DNA of 64,000 bases from Paracoccus methylovorus (lineage in GTDB: Bacteria > Pseudomonadota > Alphaproteobacteria > Rhodobacterales > Rhodobacteraceae): assembly GCF_016919705.1 (NCBI RefSeq), contig NZ_CP070371.1, positions 773,501 through 837,500 of the forward strand, given 5' to 3'. Both the position numbers and the translations under genes were made by a program. Positions 62,488 through 64,000 of the stretch are shown here, one piece after another (position 1 is the first letter of the stretch; each line of letters opens with the position of its first letter). The notes under the pieces are model-generated. The model saw nothing but the letters and a program-made list of their open reading frames with translations. It was not told the origin of the DNA and ran no database searches.

Positions 62488-64000
62488 ATGGCCGGACCTT
62501 TCGACGCCTATTTCGACCAGCTCAAGCAACGAGAAGCGGCAAGCACCGCGGCGCGGGTCCGGCTTGATCCTTTGCATCCCGATCAGGCTGCCGAAGGTCT
62601 GGCCACCGCGAAAGAGCTTGGCGTCCCGCCCGGACAGGTCATGGCATTCCCGCAGATGTTCAAGGACCGGCTGGAGCAGCAACGCGCGACGTCTACACTG
62701 GCCGAGGCGCCAAAACTCTCCGATTGGCTCCGCTCCGACCCGGTAAATGCGGCGCTGGCCAAGGACGATCTGGAAAACCAGTCGTGGTTCGAACGCAACC
62801 TTAAACCCGGCCTCGATCTATATGGCGATTCGGTCGGCGGCAGTCTGAACGAAAGCCAATTGGGGCGAGGCTTTCGCACCGGTGTCACCGGGGCAAAGCA
62901 GATGGGGGTGGCCGCTGCCACAGTCCCGATTGCAGGGGCGCAGGCAACCATGCTGCAGCGCCTTGATGCCTTTGACCGGGCCAAGGATATCGACCCCTCC
63001 ACGCCGCGCTCCCAGATCGCAGAACATCTCGGGATTGACCCCATGTCGCCCACGGCGGCGATGGTGGCCGACTTCGTGAGGGGTGATGCCGAGAAGCGCA
63101 AATGGTATGTGGATCGGACCATTACAGCCGTTCAGTCGAACAAGGAACTGATGGGGGCGCTCACGGATCGCGTGCGAGCCTATCAGGACCAGATGCGCGA
63201 AACTCAGGGGCGCGTGCCGGATTTCACCGATATCGACGACGTGAAAGGCTTCATGGATTGGGCCGGGTTCAACCTTGGCCAAGCCGGTCCATACCTGCTG
63301 GCGACGCTTGCCGCGTCAGCGACTGCCGGCCCCGCAGGCGCCCTCGGTGTCGGTTACGGCATGGGCGTCGGTGACATCCGGGCCGAACAGATCAATGCCG
63401 GGCAGGACCCATTCGATACCGGCGCGGCTGGTGCTGCGGTATTGGGCGCCGTGCCTTATGCGGGGCTGGAATTGCTAGGCCCCGCCGCCCGCCCGTTCAG
63501 GGGCAATTCCGGGCAGGTTCTTCAGCAGGTGGCCGAGGGTTGGGCCAAGCGGATGGGCCGTGAGGTCACGACCGATGTTGTCGAGGAGTTCATCAACGAG
63601 GCCGGGCAGGAAATCATCAAGGATTATGCCGTTCAGGCTGGGGGCGGTGCCGAGGTCGAGCTGAACGACGAGACTCTGCTGAAGTGGTTCAATGCAGGCA
63701 TGGCGGGCGCGGTGTCCGGCGGCGGGCTCAGCACCATAAGCACGGCGAATACAATCGCGGCAGAGCGCGACGCTGAACGTGCGCGAAATGCAGGCCGCAC
63801 CGCAGCCGCACTGGATCAGGTGTCGCAACAGGCACAGGCGTCCAAGGTGCGCGAGCGGTCGCCCGATGCGTTCAAAGCGGCACTGGATCATCAGGGTGTC
63901 GGAGATCAAATGATCTATGTGCCGGCACAGGGTTTGCGTGAGTTCTTCCAGGCGCGTGACCTGACCATGGATGATCAGATCGCGCAGGAATGGGGTATCG
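62488..64000 (+). CDS. large internal virion protein (gp16-like), N-terminal part
   Basis: Open to the window edge; 504 codons visible, starting MAGPFDAYFDQLKQREAAST with CGAGGACATC before it. A helical N-terminal part is followed by a membrane-active stretch (NLGQAGPYLLATLAASATAG, GAAGAAVLGAVPYAGLELLG) and then VVEEFINEAGQEIIKDYAVQ. Such proteins form the ejection conduit across the envelope. Probably several hundred further residues lie beyond the window. Confidence 0.82.
   Translation, partial: MAGPFDAYFDQLKQREAASTAARVRLDPLHPDQAAEGLATAKELGVPPGQVMAFPQMFKDRLEQQRATSTLAEAPKLSDWLRSDPVNAALAKDDLENQSWFERNLKPGLDLYGDSVGGSLNESQLGRGFRTGVTGAKQMGVAAATVPIAGAQATMLQRLDAFDRAKDIDPSTPRSQIAEHLGIDPMSPTAAMVADFVRGDAEKRKWYVDRTITAVQSNKELMGALTDRVRAYQDQMRETQGRVPDFTDIDDVKGFMDWAGFNLGQAGPYLLATLAASATAGPAGALGVGYGMGVGDIRAEQINAGQDPFDTGAAGAAVLGAVPYAGLELLGPAARPFRGNSGQVLQQVAEGWAKRMGREVTTDVVEEFINEAGQEIIKDYAVQAGGGAEVELNDETLLKWFNAGMAGAVSGGGLSTISTANTIAAERDAERARNAGRTAAALDQVSQQAQASKVRERSPDAFKAALDHQGVGDQMIYVPAQGLREFFQARDLTMDDQIAQEWGI

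Larger units (their letters stand above)
30098..64000. mobile_element. prophage, left 34 kb (BPP-1/T7-like short-tailed phage), right end outside the window
   Basis: Begins at tRNA-Thr with an integrase and contains, in order, a leftward recombination operon, a repressor/cro switch, rightward replication genes, terminase, portal, capsid, tail tube/nozzle and internal virion proteins. The Bbp19- and Bbp16-like proteins flanking scaffold and capsid point to relatives of Bordetella phage BPP-1. All structural genes seen are intact, so the prophage may be inducible. Confidence 0.93.

Noticed and set aside
30098..64000. CRISPR array
   Set aside because: The tandem repeats seen here are either coding (12 bp), origin iterons (11 bp) or short (7 bp); none has spacer-separated 24-40 bp repeats.

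Overview
The window looks like chromosome of a GC-rich alphaproteobacterium of the Rhodobacteraceae, most like Paracoccus. This is judged from protein character and gene content (type II citrate synthase, long Ala/Pro-rich SecG, GapR-type DUF2312 protein, H-NOX with an HNOBA-GGDEF partner); no database search was possible. Two halves are clear: about 30 kb of host chromosome, then a prophage that starts at a tRNA-Thr gene and runs off the right edge.

Host part (1-30.1 kb). 1-3.8 kb, minus strand: a polar amino-acid ABC transporter (ATPase, periplasmic binding protein, two permeases) leading into a glutamine-synthetase-family ligase cut by the window edge, probably uptake plus gamma-glutamylation of an amine or amino acid. 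3.9-14 kb: housekeeping genes (TerB-like protein, DUF1330, PPK2, secreted protein, pyrG, secG, cobQ, an SDR, DUF1284, gltA, gltX). 14.1-18.7 kb: comEC, then an H-NOX gene translationally coupled to an HNOBA-GGDEF diguanylate cyclase gene that is split by an intact IS5-family (IS427-like) element; removing the element and one TA duplication restores the frame exactly. 19-26.8 kb: accessory DNA with a protein of unknown function, an AraC regulator, a TonB siderophore receptor, a siderophore-binding protein gene truncated by IS256- and IS3-family debris, and a LuxR-type regulator. 26.9-28.6 kb: tsf and rpsB, followed by a decayed IS21 istB copy and tRNA-Thr.

Prophage part (30.1-64 kb). Integrase, putative excisionase and a long leftward operon (small proteins, GapR, RecT, lipoprotein) are read from a promoter near 38.57 kb. 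A CI-like repressor and a Cro-like gene diverge at 40.6-40.7 kb. The same 19-bp operator, AGTCCA-N5-ATCTGAACT read with the promoter, fills the -35/-10 spacer of both the leftward promoter and the cro promoter. Rightward early genes encode a PDDEXK-like nuclease, two methyltransferase-like proteins, a RusA-like resolvase and O/P-like replication proteins; the O-like gene carries two sets of three 11-bp iterons that probably form the phage origin. The late genes (terminase, portal, Bbp19-like protein, scaffold, capsid, Bbp16-like cement protein, tail tube/nozzle proteins, internal virion proteins with a transglycosylase) have the plan of a short-tailed phage related to Bordetella BPP-1 and T7-like podoviruses. 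A HEPN-like gene of different composition sits just after the terminase, and a beta-helix-type tailspike lies before the portal. A short motif ending CATATATC lies 47-49 nt before the start codon in three late intergenic gaps and is a candidate late promoter. No lysis cassette, right attachment site or diversity-generating retroelement is seen inside the window.
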